Shown here: positions 24,038 through 33,978 of the stretch, piece after piece
Numbering within the stretch: the first letter of the stretch is position 1
Layout of the letters: every line of letters starts with the position of its first letter
Source of the DNA: JBHOQX01 sp042408595
GTDB taxonomy: Bacteria; Chloroflexota; Chloroflexia; Chloroflexales; Roseiflexaceae
Assembly (NCBI GenBank): GCA_042408595.1
Contig: JBHOQX010000074.1
Span: 1-49,786, forward strand
Direction: 5' to 3'
Length of the DNA: 49,786 nt
Position numbers and translations under genes: made by a program
The notes under the pieces: generated by a model
What the model was told of the DNA's origin: nothing
The model's database searches: none
What the model saw: the letters and a program-made list of their open reading frames with translations, nothing else

Positions 24038-25003
24038 ATGACCTACCACCTGCCCCTTGCGGCCATCGAAGCCGCGCGCGCGAGGATCGCGCCCTACATC
24101 CGCCACACCCCCCTCGCGCCACTGCCGCCCCTGCGCGGCGACCTGCCGCCGCCGCTCCGGCTGAAGCTGGAGAATCTTCAGGTCGCCGGCTCGTTCAAGT
24201 CGCGCGGCGTCTTCAACAACCTGCTCCAGCTCAGCCCGGACGAGCGCGCCCGGGGGGTGTGCGCCGCCTCCGGCGGGAACCATGGCCTGGCGCTGGCCTA
24301 TAGCGCCTGGCGGCTCGGCATCCGGGCCACGATCTTCCTGCCCGCGAGCGCCAGCCCCGACCGGGTGGCGCGCGTGCGAGCCTGGGGCGTGCGGCTCGTC
24401 CAGCACGGCCTGAACTGGGACGACGCCCACGCCGCCGCCGTCGAGTTCGCCCAGTCCGAAGGGTTGGCCTATATCCACCCGTTCGACGCCGACCGCACGC
24501 TCGAAGGGCAGGGCACGCTCGGGCTGGAGTTGCTCGACGACCTGCCGGCGCTGGATTGTGTGCTGATCGCGATCGGCGGGGGCGGTCTGATCGCCGGGAT
24601 GGCCGCGGCGATCCGGCAGCGCCGGCCGGATGTGCGGGTGATCGGCGTCGAGCCGGCCGGCGCGCCGACCATGCTGCGCAGCCTGGAAGCCGGGCGCGTC
24701 GTGGCGCTGCCGTCTGTGCATACCATCGCCGACACCCTCTCGCCGCGCGCTGCCTGCGAGCGGACGCTGGCGCTGGTGCAACGCTACGTCGACACGATCG
24801 TGCTCGTCGAGGATGCGCCGATGGTCGCGGCCATGCGCTGGCTGTGGACGGAGTGCAATCAGATGGTGGAGCCGGCGGGCGCAGCGGTCGTCGCGGCGCT
24901 CCAGAGCGGCGCGGTCGATGTCAGCGGCTGCGCCTGCCCGGCGGCGCTGATCTGCGGCGGCAATGCCGCAGCGGAGAGCGTGTTTGAGCGCTATGGCGGG
25001 TGA
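24038..25003 (+). CDS. threonine/serine dehydratase-like PLP enzyme
   Basis: Fold-type-II PLP enzyme (321 aa) similar to catabolic threonine/serine dehydratases and serine racemases. The PLP lysine is in VAGSFKSRGVFNN, the substrate-binding loop is AASGGNHGLALAYSA, and the phosphate-binding glycines are IAIGGGGLIAGMAAAI. The C-terminal ACT-like regulatory domain of biosynthetic IlvA is absent, so isoleucine feedback is unlikely. Near the end, LICGGN replaces the more common SGGN. Near-relatives include hydroxyaspartate dehydratases, so the substrate is not certain. GGAG precedes the ATG. Confidence 0.85.
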   Translation: MTYHLPLAAIEAARARIAPYIRHTPLAPLPPLRGDLPPPLRLKLENLQVAGSFKSRGVFNNLLQLSPDERARGVCAASGGNHGLALAYSAWRLGIRATIFLPASASPDRVARVRAWGVRLVQHGLNWDDAHAAAVEFAQSEGLAYIHPFDADRTLEGQGTLGLELLDDLPALDCVLIAIGGGGLIAGMAAAIRQRRPDVRVIGVEPAGAPTMLRSLEAGRVVALPSVHTIADTLSPRAACERTLALVQRYVDTIVLVEDAPMVAAMRWLWTECNQMVEPAGAAVVAALQSGAVDVSGCACPAALICGGNAAAESVFERYGG

Positions 25004-25013
25004 CAACGGGCGG

Positions 25014-25117
25014 GAGACACGGGACGCCAGGGCAGCGGGGAGGCAGGGAGACGGGAGACCGGGAGAACTCTCGCTCCCGGTCTCCTCTGCTCCTCATCTC
25101 CTCGTTAGCCGTGTCTC
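25014..25117. repeat. long imperfect palindrome between the dehydratase and cca-like genes
   Basis: Outer arms GAGACACGG (25014-25022) and CCGTGTCTC (25109-25117) are exact complements, as are inner arms GGAGACCGGGAG (25054-25065) and CTCCCGGTCTCC (25074-25085). The left half is purine-rich (GGGAGAC units) and the right half pyrimidine-rich. It resembles the structure at 49155-49230. Confidence 0.6.
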
Positions 25118-25145
25118 TCCGGCGGCCCATCGCCTACCATCCCGG

Positions 25146-25154
25146 TGATATACT
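25146..25154 (+). promoter_or_regulatory. extended -10 promoter of the cca-like gene (leaderless)
   Basis: TGATATACT ends seven bases before the ATG at 25162, and there is no Shine-Dalgarno sequence between them. The mRNA is predicted to start at or next to the start codon. Confidence 0.55.
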
Positions 25155-25161
25155 ACCCGGC

Positions 25162-26550
25162 ATGAACGATCGCTTGCCCGACCCCGCCCCGCTCCTCGCG
25201 CAGCTTCGGCCGCTCTTCGCCGCGATCGGAGCGGCCGGTGGCCGGCCGTTGCTCGTGGGCGGGGCGGTGCGCGACTGGCTACTGGGCCGCGCGCCGGCCG
25301 ATGTCGATGTCGAGGTCTACGGCCTGGACGCCGACCGGCTGGCGGCGGCGCTCGCCCTGCTCGGGCGGGTCGATGCAGTGGGGCGGGCCTTCGGTGTGCT
25401 GAAGCTGCGCCTGCCGGACCAGCGCGAGGTGGATGTGGCACTGCCGCAGCGCCGCACCGCCGCTGCCGATCACCGGCATGGCGTGGTGCTCGCGCCCGAC
25501 CCGTCGGTGACGCCGCGCGAGGCCGCCGCCCGCCGCGATTTCACGATCAACGCCATGGCCCTCACGCCGGACGGCGCGCTGCTCGACTACTTCGGCGGGG
25601 CGGACGACCTGCGCGTCGGCGTGCTGCGTCACGTCTCGCCGGCCTTTGCCGAGGACGCGCTGCGCCCGCTGCGGGCCATGCAGCTCGCCGCCCGCTTCGG
25701 ACTCCGCCTGGCCCCGGAGACCGCGGCACTGTGCCGGGATCTGCTCCCCGAGGCCGCGACCCTGCCGGTCGAGCGGGTGTGGGGGGAGTGGGAGAAGTGG
25801 GCGGCGCGGGGCACCCATCCGTCCGCCGGCCTGCGGGCGCTGGCGGAAAGCGGCTGGCTCGCGCTGTACCCGGAACTCGCGGCGCTGGTCGGCTGCCCGC
25901 AGGATGCCACATGGCACCCAGAGGGCGATGTCTGGGTGCACACCGGCCACGTCTGCGATGCGGCGGCGCGGATCGCCGCGCGCGACGGGCTGGCGGGCGA
26001 GGCGCGGGTAGCGCTGCTGCTCGCCGCGCTCTGCCACGATCTGGGCAAGCCGGCGACGACCGCGCCCGGCGCCGATGGGCGCCTCCGCAGCCCCGGCCAT
26101 GACCAGGCCGGCGCGCTGCTCGCCCGGTCGTTCCTGGCGCGCATCGGCTGCCCGCGCGCCCTGGCGGAGCGCATCGTGCCGCTGGTGCGCGAGCATCTGG
26201 CGCATCTGGGCGCTGCGCCGACCGCACGGGTGGTCCGGCGGCTGGCGGCGCGCCTGGCCCCGGCGACGGTGGCGCTCTGGGGGCGGCTGGTCGAGGCGGA
26301 TGCCGCGGGGCGTCCGCCGCTCCCGCCGGCCACCCCGGCCGCGCCGTTTGTGGCCGTGGCGGAGCAGCTCGGTGTCGTCACGGGCCGCCCTGCGCCTATC
26401 CTGCGGGGGCAGCACCTGCTGCAGGCCGGCTATGCGCCCGGTCCGGCGCTTGGCGCGCTCCTGCGGCGCGCCTACCAGGCCCAGCTCGATGGCGCGTTCG
26501 ACACGGTCGAGGGCGCGCTGGCGTGGGTGGCGCAGCACGCAGGTGGCTGA
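25162..26550 (+). CDS. CCA-adding enzyme / poly(A) polymerase family protein with HD domain
   Basis: tRNA nucleotidyltransferase-type protein (462 aa) predicted to add or repair the 3' CCA of tRNAs. The class II nucleotidyltransferase head is LLVGGAVRDWLLGRAPADVD, with DVD as the metal-binding acids. It is followed by the conserved ARRDFTINAMAL and DYFGGADDLRVGVLRHVSPAFAEDALRPLRAMQLAARF. The C-terminal half carries an HD phosphohydrolase motif (LLLAALCHDLGKP) with a histidine pair further on (REHLAHLG). The ATG at 25162 has no Shine-Dalgarno sequence but a promoter seven bases upstream. Whether it adds the whole CCA, or only CC or A as in some lineages, cannot be decided from sequence alone. 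Confidence 0.88.
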   Translation: MNDRLPDPAPLLAQLRPLFAAIGAAGGRPLLVGGAVRDWLLGRAPADVDVEVYGLDADRLAAALALLGRVDAVGRAFGVLKLRLPDQREVDVALPQRRTAAADHRHGVVLAPDPSVTPREAAARRDFTINAMALTPDGALLDYFGGADDLRVGVLRHVSPAFAEDALRPLRAMQLAARFGLRLAPETAALCRDLLPEAATLPVERVWGEWEKWAARGTHPSAGLRALAESGWLALYPELAALVGCPQDATWHPEGDVWVHTGHVCDAAARIAARDGLAGEARVALLLAALCHDLGKPATTAPGADGRLRSPGHDQAGALLARSFLARIGCPRALAERIVPLVREHLAHLGAAPTARVVRRLAARLAPATVALWGRLVEADAAGRPPLPPATPAAPFVAVAEQLGVVTGRPAPILRGQHLLQAGYAPGPALGALLRRAYQAQLDGAFDTVEGALAWVAQHAGG

Positions 26551-26598
26551 GGTGGCTTGCGTCCGCCAGATGCTTCGTGCTATCCTATTTCCGCGCGT

Positions 26599-27360
26599 TT
26601 GAGACCTTTCGACCATCTGACCGACGTGCAGCCCACCCGGACACATACGCCCGACCTGACGCGCTGCGCGGCATGCGGCGCGCCGCTCTGGGGTGGCTAC
26701 TATACCTTCGACGACCGCCCGGAGCGCTACTGCCCGCGCTGCATCGCCGGGGCGCGCCGCTGCGACGCCTGCGCTGCGCCGCTGGGCCGCGAGCATTGGC
26801 GGTTGCATGATGGACGGGCGCTCTGCCCGCGCTGCCACGCCACCGCCGTCTATGATGTCGCCGAGGCGCAGCGCCTGTACGAAGAGACCGTTGCGGCGGT
26901 CACGGTGCAGCTTGGCCTACGGCTGCAGGCGGGCGTGGTGTTCCGTCTGGTGGATGCTCCGGCGCTGGAGCAGGCCCGCCGGGAGGGCGGCGCGATCGAT
27001 GCCGAACAGAAGACCCTCGGCCTCTACCAGCGGAACGGGGCCGTGCGCATGATCTACGCCCTGTACGGGCTGCCGCGCCTCACCTTCCGTACCGTCGTCG
27101 CCCATGAATACGCCCACGCCTGGCAGGCGGAGCGTTGCCCCAGTCTGGACGATCTGGCGCTCTGCGAAGGGTTCGCCGAGTGGGTCGCCTACCGCCACCT
27201 GCTCTTCCTCGGCTGCACCGCCGCCGCCCGGCGGATGCGGGCCGCCATGCACCCCTACCGCCCGCTGCTGGAGCAGATGCTCGCGCTGGAGGCCGACGGC
27301 GGGCCGGCGGCGGTGATCCGCCACATGCTCACGGCCAGTGGGGCGCCGGCGCACCCGTAA
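26599..27360 (+). CDS. LIM-like zinc-finger / DA1-type metallopeptidase
   Basis: About 253 aa. The N-terminal part has paired zinc-binding knuckles (CAACGAPL, CPRC, CDACAAPL, CPRC) in a LIM-like arrangement. The C-terminal part is a peptidase domain with HEYAH (VVAHEYAHAWQ) and a downstream glutamate in LCEGFAEWVAY, the zincin pattern of DA1 proteins. In plants, DA1 is a LIM-containing, ubiquitin-activated peptidase. The targets of bacterial homologues are unknown to me. The start is unsure: the frame opens at 26557 (TTG), and I take the TTG at 26599 because a TGCTATCCT box (26578-26586) lies just upstream. No signal peptide is evident. The cca-like gene precedes it on the same strand. Confidence 0.7.
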   Translation: MRPFDHLTDVQPTRTHTPDLTRCAACGAPLWGGYYTFDDRPERYCPRCIAGARRCDACAAPLGREHWRLHDGRALCPRCHATAVYDVAEAQRLYEETVAAVTVQLGLRLQAGVVFRLVDAPALEQARREGGAIDAEQKTLGLYQRNGAVRMIYALYGLPRLTFRTVVAHEYAHAWQAERCPSLDDLALCEGFAEWVAYRHLLFLGCTAAARRMRAAMHPYRPLLEQMLALEADGGPAAVIRHMLTASGAPAHP

Positions 27361-27477
27361 GGCGGAACGGTCGGCCATCCTTTCGCCACCGGTGCCCCCA
27401 AGTCGCAACATGGCAACGCCCGGTAGCCGAACCCTCTCCCACAGCACGGTGGCGCCGCGGTAGGATGCCTTTCAGAG

Positions 27478-27758
27478 GCTGTCTGAAACGCTTCCAGCAG
27501 GGGAGGTCTGAGGGGGGAGTTACTGTGCCGATGTGGCTAGGGACGTGCGGCCCTCACCCCCGGCCACCGCTCCCAATCCGGGAGCGGTGGCCGGGGGTGA
27601 GGGCTATGCTGCCCCACGACAATCACTACACACGTACCCCCAAAAGGCGGGGGACGTAGGGCTGCAGCCCCGACAAGAACGCCTGCTTCGCCGGCCGTGC
27701 GGTGGACATCACGCACAGTAACGGGCGAAGCCTTCCAAACCTCCCCGTTTCAGACAGC
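27478..27758. mobile_element. MITE-like inverted-repeat element
   Basis: GCTGTCTGAAACG (27478-27490) is the exact reverse complement of 27746-27758. Next to each arm is a second matching segment, GGGGAGGT (27500-27507) and ACCTCCCC (27739-27746), with a 9-bp offset on the left side only. The interior (about 280 bp) has no convincing gene but contains the large palindrome at 27551-27603. A near-identical arm occurs alone at 17491. This fits a non-autonomous element or insertion-sequence remnant. No target duplication was identified. The element accounts for most of the 435-bp gap between the DA1 and flavoprotein genes. Confidence 0.5.
27551..27603. repeat. 24-bp perfect palindrome
   Basis: CCCTCACCCCCGGCCACCGC and the next four bases (27551-27574) are the exact complement of 27580-27603, with a five-base loop. 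Similar CCCTCACCCCCGGCC sequences recur in Chloroflexota genomes, as far as I recall. It lies inside the inverted-repeat element. Confidence 0.7.
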
Positions 27759-27795
27759 TTTCCGGGCCGGAGCATAGCCACCGGGGAGGTGCATC

Positions 27796-28737
27796 ATGTA
27801 CGATGTTGTCGTGATCGGCGCGGGGCCAGCCGGGCTGGCGGCGGCGGCCTACACCGCGCGCGGCCGCCTTTCGACCCTGATCATCGCGCCGGAGTTCACC
27901 GGCAAAGCCGGCTGGCGGCTCGGCCTGCCGTGGCTGCAAGGGCGCGAGGTGATCCTCGGCGAGGAGACGGTCGAGCAGCTTCGCCAGATCATCATCAGCG
28001 ACCCGCGGATCGCGCGCCGGCTGGAGACCGTGGAAACTGTCTTTCGGCGCGAGAGGGTGTTTCACCTCATGACCGCCGAGGGCGGCGCCTACCACGCGCG
28101 GGCCGTGGTTGTCGCCACCGGCGTCTCGCCCCGCCCGCTCGGTGTGCCGGGCGAGCAGCGGCTCCTGGGCTATGGCGTCACCTACTCAGCGGTGAGCCAC
28201 GCCCACGTCTTTGAGGGCCGCCGGGTGGCGGTGGTCGGGGCCGACCTGCGGGCGCTGCGGGCGGTGCAGGAGTTGCGCCGTGTCGCGGCACATGTCACGC
28301 TTGTGCCAGTGGGGCAGGCCGACCTCGGCAGCTTCCGGCTGGCGCGCCATCTGATGCAGGACGACCGGGTGACCGTGCTCGCCGGCTACGTAGCGGTGGA
28401 GATTCTCGGCGACGACCGCGTCAGCGGGTTGGTCGTCGCCGATCAAGATGGCAACCGGCGGACGATCCCGCTGGAAGGCGTGTTCATCGAGAACGGCCTG
28501 GTGGCGCACACAGAGTTCCTTGGCGCGCTGGTGGCGCGCACGCTGCTGGGGCAGATCGTCGTGGATGCGCGCGGCGCGACCTCCTGCCCTGGAATCTATG
28601 CCGCCGGCGACATCACCGAAACGGCGCATGCCGAGCAGATTCTGATCGCGCTCGGCGAAGGGGCGAAAGCTGGTCTGAGCGTCTGCGCCGACATGGACGC
28701 GCCGGCGGCGGACCAACCGCAGGGCGTGCCGGTATAA
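27796..28737 (+). CDS. thioredoxin-reductase-like FAD/NAD(P) oxidoreductase without the CxxC
   Basis: Flavoprotein (313 aa) with the overall layout of thioredoxin reductase. The FAD motif is DVVVIGAGPAGLAAAAY, the ATG motif is VVVATGVSPRPLGVPGE, and the late FAD motif is GIYAAGDITETAHAEQILIALGEG. Where thioredoxin reductases carry GxxYCxxCD, this protein reads GVTYSAVSHAHVFEGRRVAVVG, so both redox cysteines are missing. The NADPH motif is also eroded (VVGADLRALRAVQEL instead of GGGxSA). It therefore cannot be a normal thioredoxin reductase. A ferredoxin/flavodoxin-NADP reductase-like role, or transfer to an unknown acceptor, is possible. GGGGAGG precedes the ATG. Confidence 0.8.
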   Translation: MYDVVVIGAGPAGLAAAAYTARGRLSTLIIAPEFTGKAGWRLGLPWLQGREVILGEETVEQLRQIIISDPRIARRLETVETVFRRERVFHLMTAEGGAYHARAVVVATGVSPRPLGVPGEQRLLGYGVTYSAVSHAHVFEGRRVAVVGADLRALRAVQELRRVAAHVTLVPVGQADLGSFRLARHLMQDDRVTVLAGYVAVEILGDDRVSGLVVADQDGNRRTIPLEGVFIENGLVAHTEFLGALVARTLLGQIVVDARGATSCPGIYAAGDITETAHAEQILIALGEGAKAGLSVCADMDAPAADQPQGVPV

Positions 28738-29030
28738 ACGCGGGACGCAGCCAGAGCGTCAGACAGAACGTCGGTCAGCGATCGGGGGCGGCGTGCGGCG
28801 ATGCCGGCTACCGTATCGCTGGCCGTTTGGCGTTCTGGCGGTTGCCCCATGCCCGCCAGCGGAGTCCCTGTCGCGCCAGGTGTCTACGGCGCGCGGGCAG
28901 AGGCGTTGGGAGCGTATCTTGTGTGATGGCTCTGGCGTTAGAATAGAATACCTGAGGATGAACGTAACGCGCCTCTACGCCACCGCGGCCCCTGTCGCCC
29001 GCGGCGCGCCGTCTGGGAAGGATCCTGGGC

Positions 29031-32000
29031 ATGCTTGCTTCGTGCACCTGCGCAGCCCGCCGGGGCGCGCGACTGGCCCTGATCGCCGTCGCTTTCAGCG
29101 CCTTGGGCGGGCCGCCGGTCCGCGCCGCCGGCCCGCCATGCGTCGCCGTGTGCTATGTGGATGCGGCGCGCGGCGACGACGCCAACGGCGGCGCAAGCCC
29201 GGGCGACCCGAAACGGACGATCACGGCGGCGCTGGCGCAGGTGGCGCGCGGCGGGCAGGTGATCGTCGCAGCAGGCGAGTACACCGAGGCCCTTACGCTC
29301 GACCGGCCGGTGACGCTGCGCGGCGCCGGGGCCGGGACGCCGGCCCGCGGGCGCGTGGGCGCGGAGTCGGTCATCCGCCCGGCGGGGGGCGCGCCGGCCG
29401 TCGACCTGCTGGCCGATGGCGTGACGATCGACGGCTTCGCCTTCGACATGGGCAGCACCGCGGCTGAATGGACGGTGCGCGGCCAGGGCGCGCCCGGCGG
29501 CGGGCCCTACCAGAGCGTCGCCGTGCTGAACAATGCCTTCACCGGCGCGCCGGGTGGGGTGTACCTGGCCGATGCCGATGGCCCGCGTATCGAGGGAAAC
29601 TGGTTCAACGCCCTTGGTGGGCCCGGTGCGCTGCTGGCCGGAAGCTCGAACGGCGCGATCTATCGCAATAACGACAGCTACCGGTGCATACGCGCCAATC
29701 TCGAAGTGCGCGGCGGCCCGCACGCTGGCCTGCTGGTTGAGAACAATCGCGCGGTCGAGGACAGCGCCATCCTGGCCGGCACGCGGGGCGGCGCGGTCCG
29801 CGGCAACAGCTTCGACGGCGCGCCTGATGCCGACAGCCGGCTGTACCTGCGCGGCAACGTACGCGGCCTGATGGTCCAGGACAACCGCTTCAGCGATGTG
29901 CCGGCGCAGGCGATCCTGGCGGCGGCAGGTGGGGATCTGGGGCCGAATGCCAATCTGCTGATTCTTGGCAACCAGGTCGCCACGACCGCCGCGCTTCAGA
30001 GCGGCGGCAGCGCGTTGATCGAGCTGCGCGGCGTGGCCGGAACGAGCATGGTGCGCGGCAACACGGTCCGGCTCGTGAGCGACACGCCGGCCGGCGTGGC
30101 TGTGCATGGCATCGTGGTGGGCGGCAGCGCCACCGGCGCCGTCGTGATCGACCAGAACACGCTCGATGGGGGCGGGCAGGGCGCGGCGGGCTCGCCCCCG
30201 GCCAGCGGCGTCTACATTCGCACGAACGACCCGAATCTTGGGCCGCTCCTGCCCGGCGCTGCGATCAGTGTGACCGAAAACCTGATCGCCGGCTTCGGTG
30301 CCGCTGTTGCGATTTACGATCCGCTCGGCGGTGGCTACGGCGGCCTGCTGCCGGGCGTGGCCGTCGCAGTGACGGGCAACAGCCTGGCCGGAAGCGCCGC
30401 CGGGCTGGCCGGCGGGCCCGTGCCGGCCACCTGCAACTGGTGGGGTGCGCCGGATGGCCCGAGCACCCCGCTCAACCCCGGCGGCGCGGGCGCAGCGCTG
30501 TTCGGCGCGACCTCTCCCGCGCAGTTCGCCCCGTGGTCGGTGGCCGGGGCGGATGCCGACCCCGCGCCAGGCTATCAGGTTCCGGCCTACACGCTGCGCC
30601 CTGGCGGCCAGCCCAGCCTGGCGGATAACGACTTCCGCCGGATCGCGAACGCCGTCGGCTGCGCGACGCACGGCCAGCAGATCACGCTCGCCGGTGTCTT
30701 CGACTGGACGCCGCCGCAGGCTGCGGCCAGCTGGAAGCTCGGGGGCGATGGGGTGGCCGGCACCGACGACGACTACAGCGCCCTGGTCCGCGCCGGCGTC
30801 AGCGGGGTCGCGCTCGTGGCGGCGCCGGGCGGCGCCACGATCCAGGGCCCGGGCGATCTGCCGGATGCCAGCCTCGAGTCCTGTCTCCTGTTCGATGGCG
30901 GGCCGAACCAGCGCTGGACGATCCGTGGCCTGCGCATTCTGGACTTCGACCTGTCGATCGGCATGTTCGCCGGCGCGGGCGGCGTGACCGCCTTCAGCGG
31001 CACGACGATCGCCGGCACCACGATCCGTGTGCCGCGTGACCTGAACGCCGCCGTCGCTCCGGCCGATCCGCTGCAGAATATCGGCATTCACTTGTCGTTC
31101 GGCGCGAACCAGACGATCGCCGACAACCTGATCGAGATCGACGGCGGCGGCCTGAGTGATTCGGCCACGGGCCAGCGCGCCGCGTCGGTCGGCCTGCAAT
31201 CCAACGCCAGCGGCGGCGCGGTCTACGACGGGCTGGCGATCATCAGCAATACCCTGCGCGTCCTGAGCGCGCCGGCCCCTGACCCGGAAACGGTGCTCGG
31301 CATCTGGGAGAATGGCCACGCCCACACCAGCGCGATCACCGTGCGCGGCAACCGTTTCGAGAATGTGGCGGCGGGCAACGACCCGCGGCAGAATCGCCAG
31401 CGCGCTTTCCGGATCACCTCGCACTCGAGCGAGACGACCGCCGTGACCTACGCTGCCAACAGCGTGCAGGGCGCGAACATCGGCTTCGAATGGCTGGCGG
31501 GGCGGGATTTTAGCGCACAGCGCCCGGTTCGCCTGGTGGGCAACCTGCTGGCCGAGAACGAAGTGGGCGTGCTGGTGCAGTCCGGTGGGCAGGCGGCGTT
31601 CCGCGGCGGCAACCGCATCAGCGGCGGCGGGGTGGGTGTGCTGGTCGCCGGGCCGGGCGTGCAGGTGGACCTGGGCGACACGGCGTTCTCGGGCCAGCGC
31701 GGCGACTATGTGACGCTCGACAACGCGCCGAACGACGTGGACGCGCGCGGCGCGACGTTCGAGGGCCGGCGTGGCGCCGCGCTCGACGCGGCGCAGTTCG
31801 CCGCCGTGGCCGCGAAGATCACCGACCGGCTCGACAACCCGGCACTCGGCTGGGTGGTGCTCGCCGACCCGACAGTGACGGTGACCCCGGCGGCCCTGGC
31901 GTTCGTCGTCGCGGTCGGCGCGCCGCGCCCGCCGCCGCAGGCGGTGGCGGTCGGGAACGTTCCGGCGGCCTACGGCCCGCTCGACTGGCGCCTTGCCGTG

Positions 32001-32534
32001 AGCTATGGCCCGGGCGCGAGCGGCTGGCTGCGCTGCACGCCGCCAAGCGGCGTGGGCGTGCTCCCCGGCGCCAGCGTCGAGCTCTCCTGCGGTGCGAGCG
32101 GCGCGGGGCTCGCGGCCGGCAGCTACAGCGCCATGCTCCAGATCGAGACATCCACCCTCGGCGCCCAAGGCAGCCCGCGCCCGGTTGCGGTGACGCTCCA
32201 GGTCGTAGCGCCACCCGAGCTGGCGTTCGTCCCACCAGCGGCCTCGGTGGAAGCCGGGCGATCGGCGCGGCTGTCGCTCAGCCTCAACGCGCCGCTGCCA
32301 GCCGCGGCGACCGTGGCGCTGAGCGCGAGCGACCCGGCGGCGCTGGTGGTTCCGGCGAGCGTCACCATCCCTGCCGGCGCATCTCAGATCGACATACCAA
32401 TAGCAGGCGGACAACCGGGCGCCGTGCTGGTCACGGCAGCGCTCCCGCCGTGGCTCGGCAGCGGGGCAGCGGCGGCGGCGGTGTGGGTCGTGCCGGCGGG
32501 CGGGGCTGTGTACCTGCCCCTGGTTGCCGCATAG
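29031..32534 (+). CDS. secreted parallel beta-helix protein with C-terminal Ig-like domains
   Basis: Large exported protein (1167 aa). An N-terminal signal peptide (residues 1 to about 33, ending PPVRAA) is followed by CVAVCYVDAARGDDANGGAS, a typical start for DUF1565/pectate-lyase-like helices. Repeated rungs with NNxF, GNxF and NxI patterns run to about residue 940. Two beta-sandwich domains follow, one beginning VTPAALAFVVAVG and one at PPELAFVPPAASVEAG. The protein ends VYLPLVAA, a C-terminal pattern I associate with secreted Chloroflexota proteins. No catalytic residues were recognised, so a surface or matrix role is more likely than a lyase. A TAGAAT box (28939-28944) and GGAAGGA precede the ATG. 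The upstream 293-bp gap shows nothing else. Confidence 0.8.
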   Translation: MLASCTCAARRGARLALIAVAFSALGGPPVRAAGPPCVAVCYVDAARGDDANGGASPGDPKRTITAALAQVARGGQVIVAAGEYTEALTLDRPVTLRGAGAGTPARGRVGAESVIRPAGGAPAVDLLADGVTIDGFAFDMGSTAAEWTVRGQGAPGGGPYQSVAVLNNAFTGAPGGVYLADADGPRIEGNWFNALGGPGALLAGSSNGAIYRNNDSYRCIRANLEVRGGPHAGLLVENNRAVEDSAILAGTRGGAVRGNSFDGAPDADSRLYLRGNVRGLMVQDNRFSDVPAQAILAAAGGDLGPNANLLILGNQVATTAALQSGGSALIELRGVAGTSMVRGNTVRLVSDTPAGVAVHGIVVGGSATGAVVIDQNTLDGGGQGAAGSPPASGVYIRTNDPNLGPLLPGAAISVTENLIAGFGAAVAIYDPLGGGYGGLLPGVAVAVTGNSLAGSAAGLAGGPVPATCNWWGAPDGPSTPLNPGGAGAALFGATSPAQFAPWSVAGADADPAPGYQVPAYTLRPGGQPSLADNDFRRIANAVGCATHGQQITLAGVFDWTPPQAAASWKLGGDGVAGTDDDYSALVRAGVSGVALVAAPGGATIQGPGDLPDASLESCLLFDGGPNQRWTIRGLRILDFDLSIGMFAGAGGVTAFSGTTIAGTTIRVPRDLNAAVAPADPLQNIGIHLSFGANQTIADNLIEIDGGGLSDSATGQRAASVGLQSNASGGAVYDGLAIISNTLRVLSAPAPDPETVLGIWENGHAHTSAITVRGNRFENVAAGNDPRQNRQRAFRITSHSSETTAVTYAANSVQGANIGFEWLAGRDFSAQRPVRLVGNLLAENEVGVLVQSGGQAAFRGGNRISGGGVGVLVAGPGVQVDLGDTAFSGQRGDYVTLDNAPNDVDARGATFEGRRGAALDAAQFAAVAAKITDRLDNPALGWVVLADPTVTVTPAALAFVVAVGAPRPPPQAVAVGNVPAAYGPLDWRLAVSYGPGASGWLRCTPPSGVGVLPGASVELSCGASGAGLAAGSYSAMLQIETSTLGAQGSPRPVAVTLQVVAPPELAFVPPAASVEAGRSARLSLSLNAPLPAAATVALSASDPAALVVPASVTIPAGASQIDIPIAGGQPGAVLVTAALPPWLGSGAAAAAVWVVPAGGAVYLPLVAA

Positions 32535-32580
32535 CCGCGCGCTCTGGCAACGCGCGTGATCGCGTGTTCGCCCCGGGCGT

Positions 32581-33876
<1,296 letters not shown>

Positions 33877-33931
33877 AGGCGGCCTCCTTCCGCGTAGCCT
33901 TGCCGATGCGAAGGTGTGGCGATGGTGCACG

Positions 33932-33940
33932 ATTATAGCA
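33932..33940 (-). promoter_or_regulatory. extended -10 promoter of the gabT-like gene
   Basis: The minus strand reads TGCTATAAT, a perfect extended -10, without a good -35. The start codon is 56 bp downstream. The box lies in the short gap after the aldo/keto reductase gene, so gabT need not depend on read-through. Confidence 0.65.
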
Positions 33941-33978
33941 ACGAACCGCGGCAGGCGGGCGCCGCCGACCGCAGGGGC

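Noticed and set aside
27520..27720. Short frames inside the inverted-repeat element
   Set aside because: Low complexity, no ribosome-binding site, and interrupted by the palindrome.
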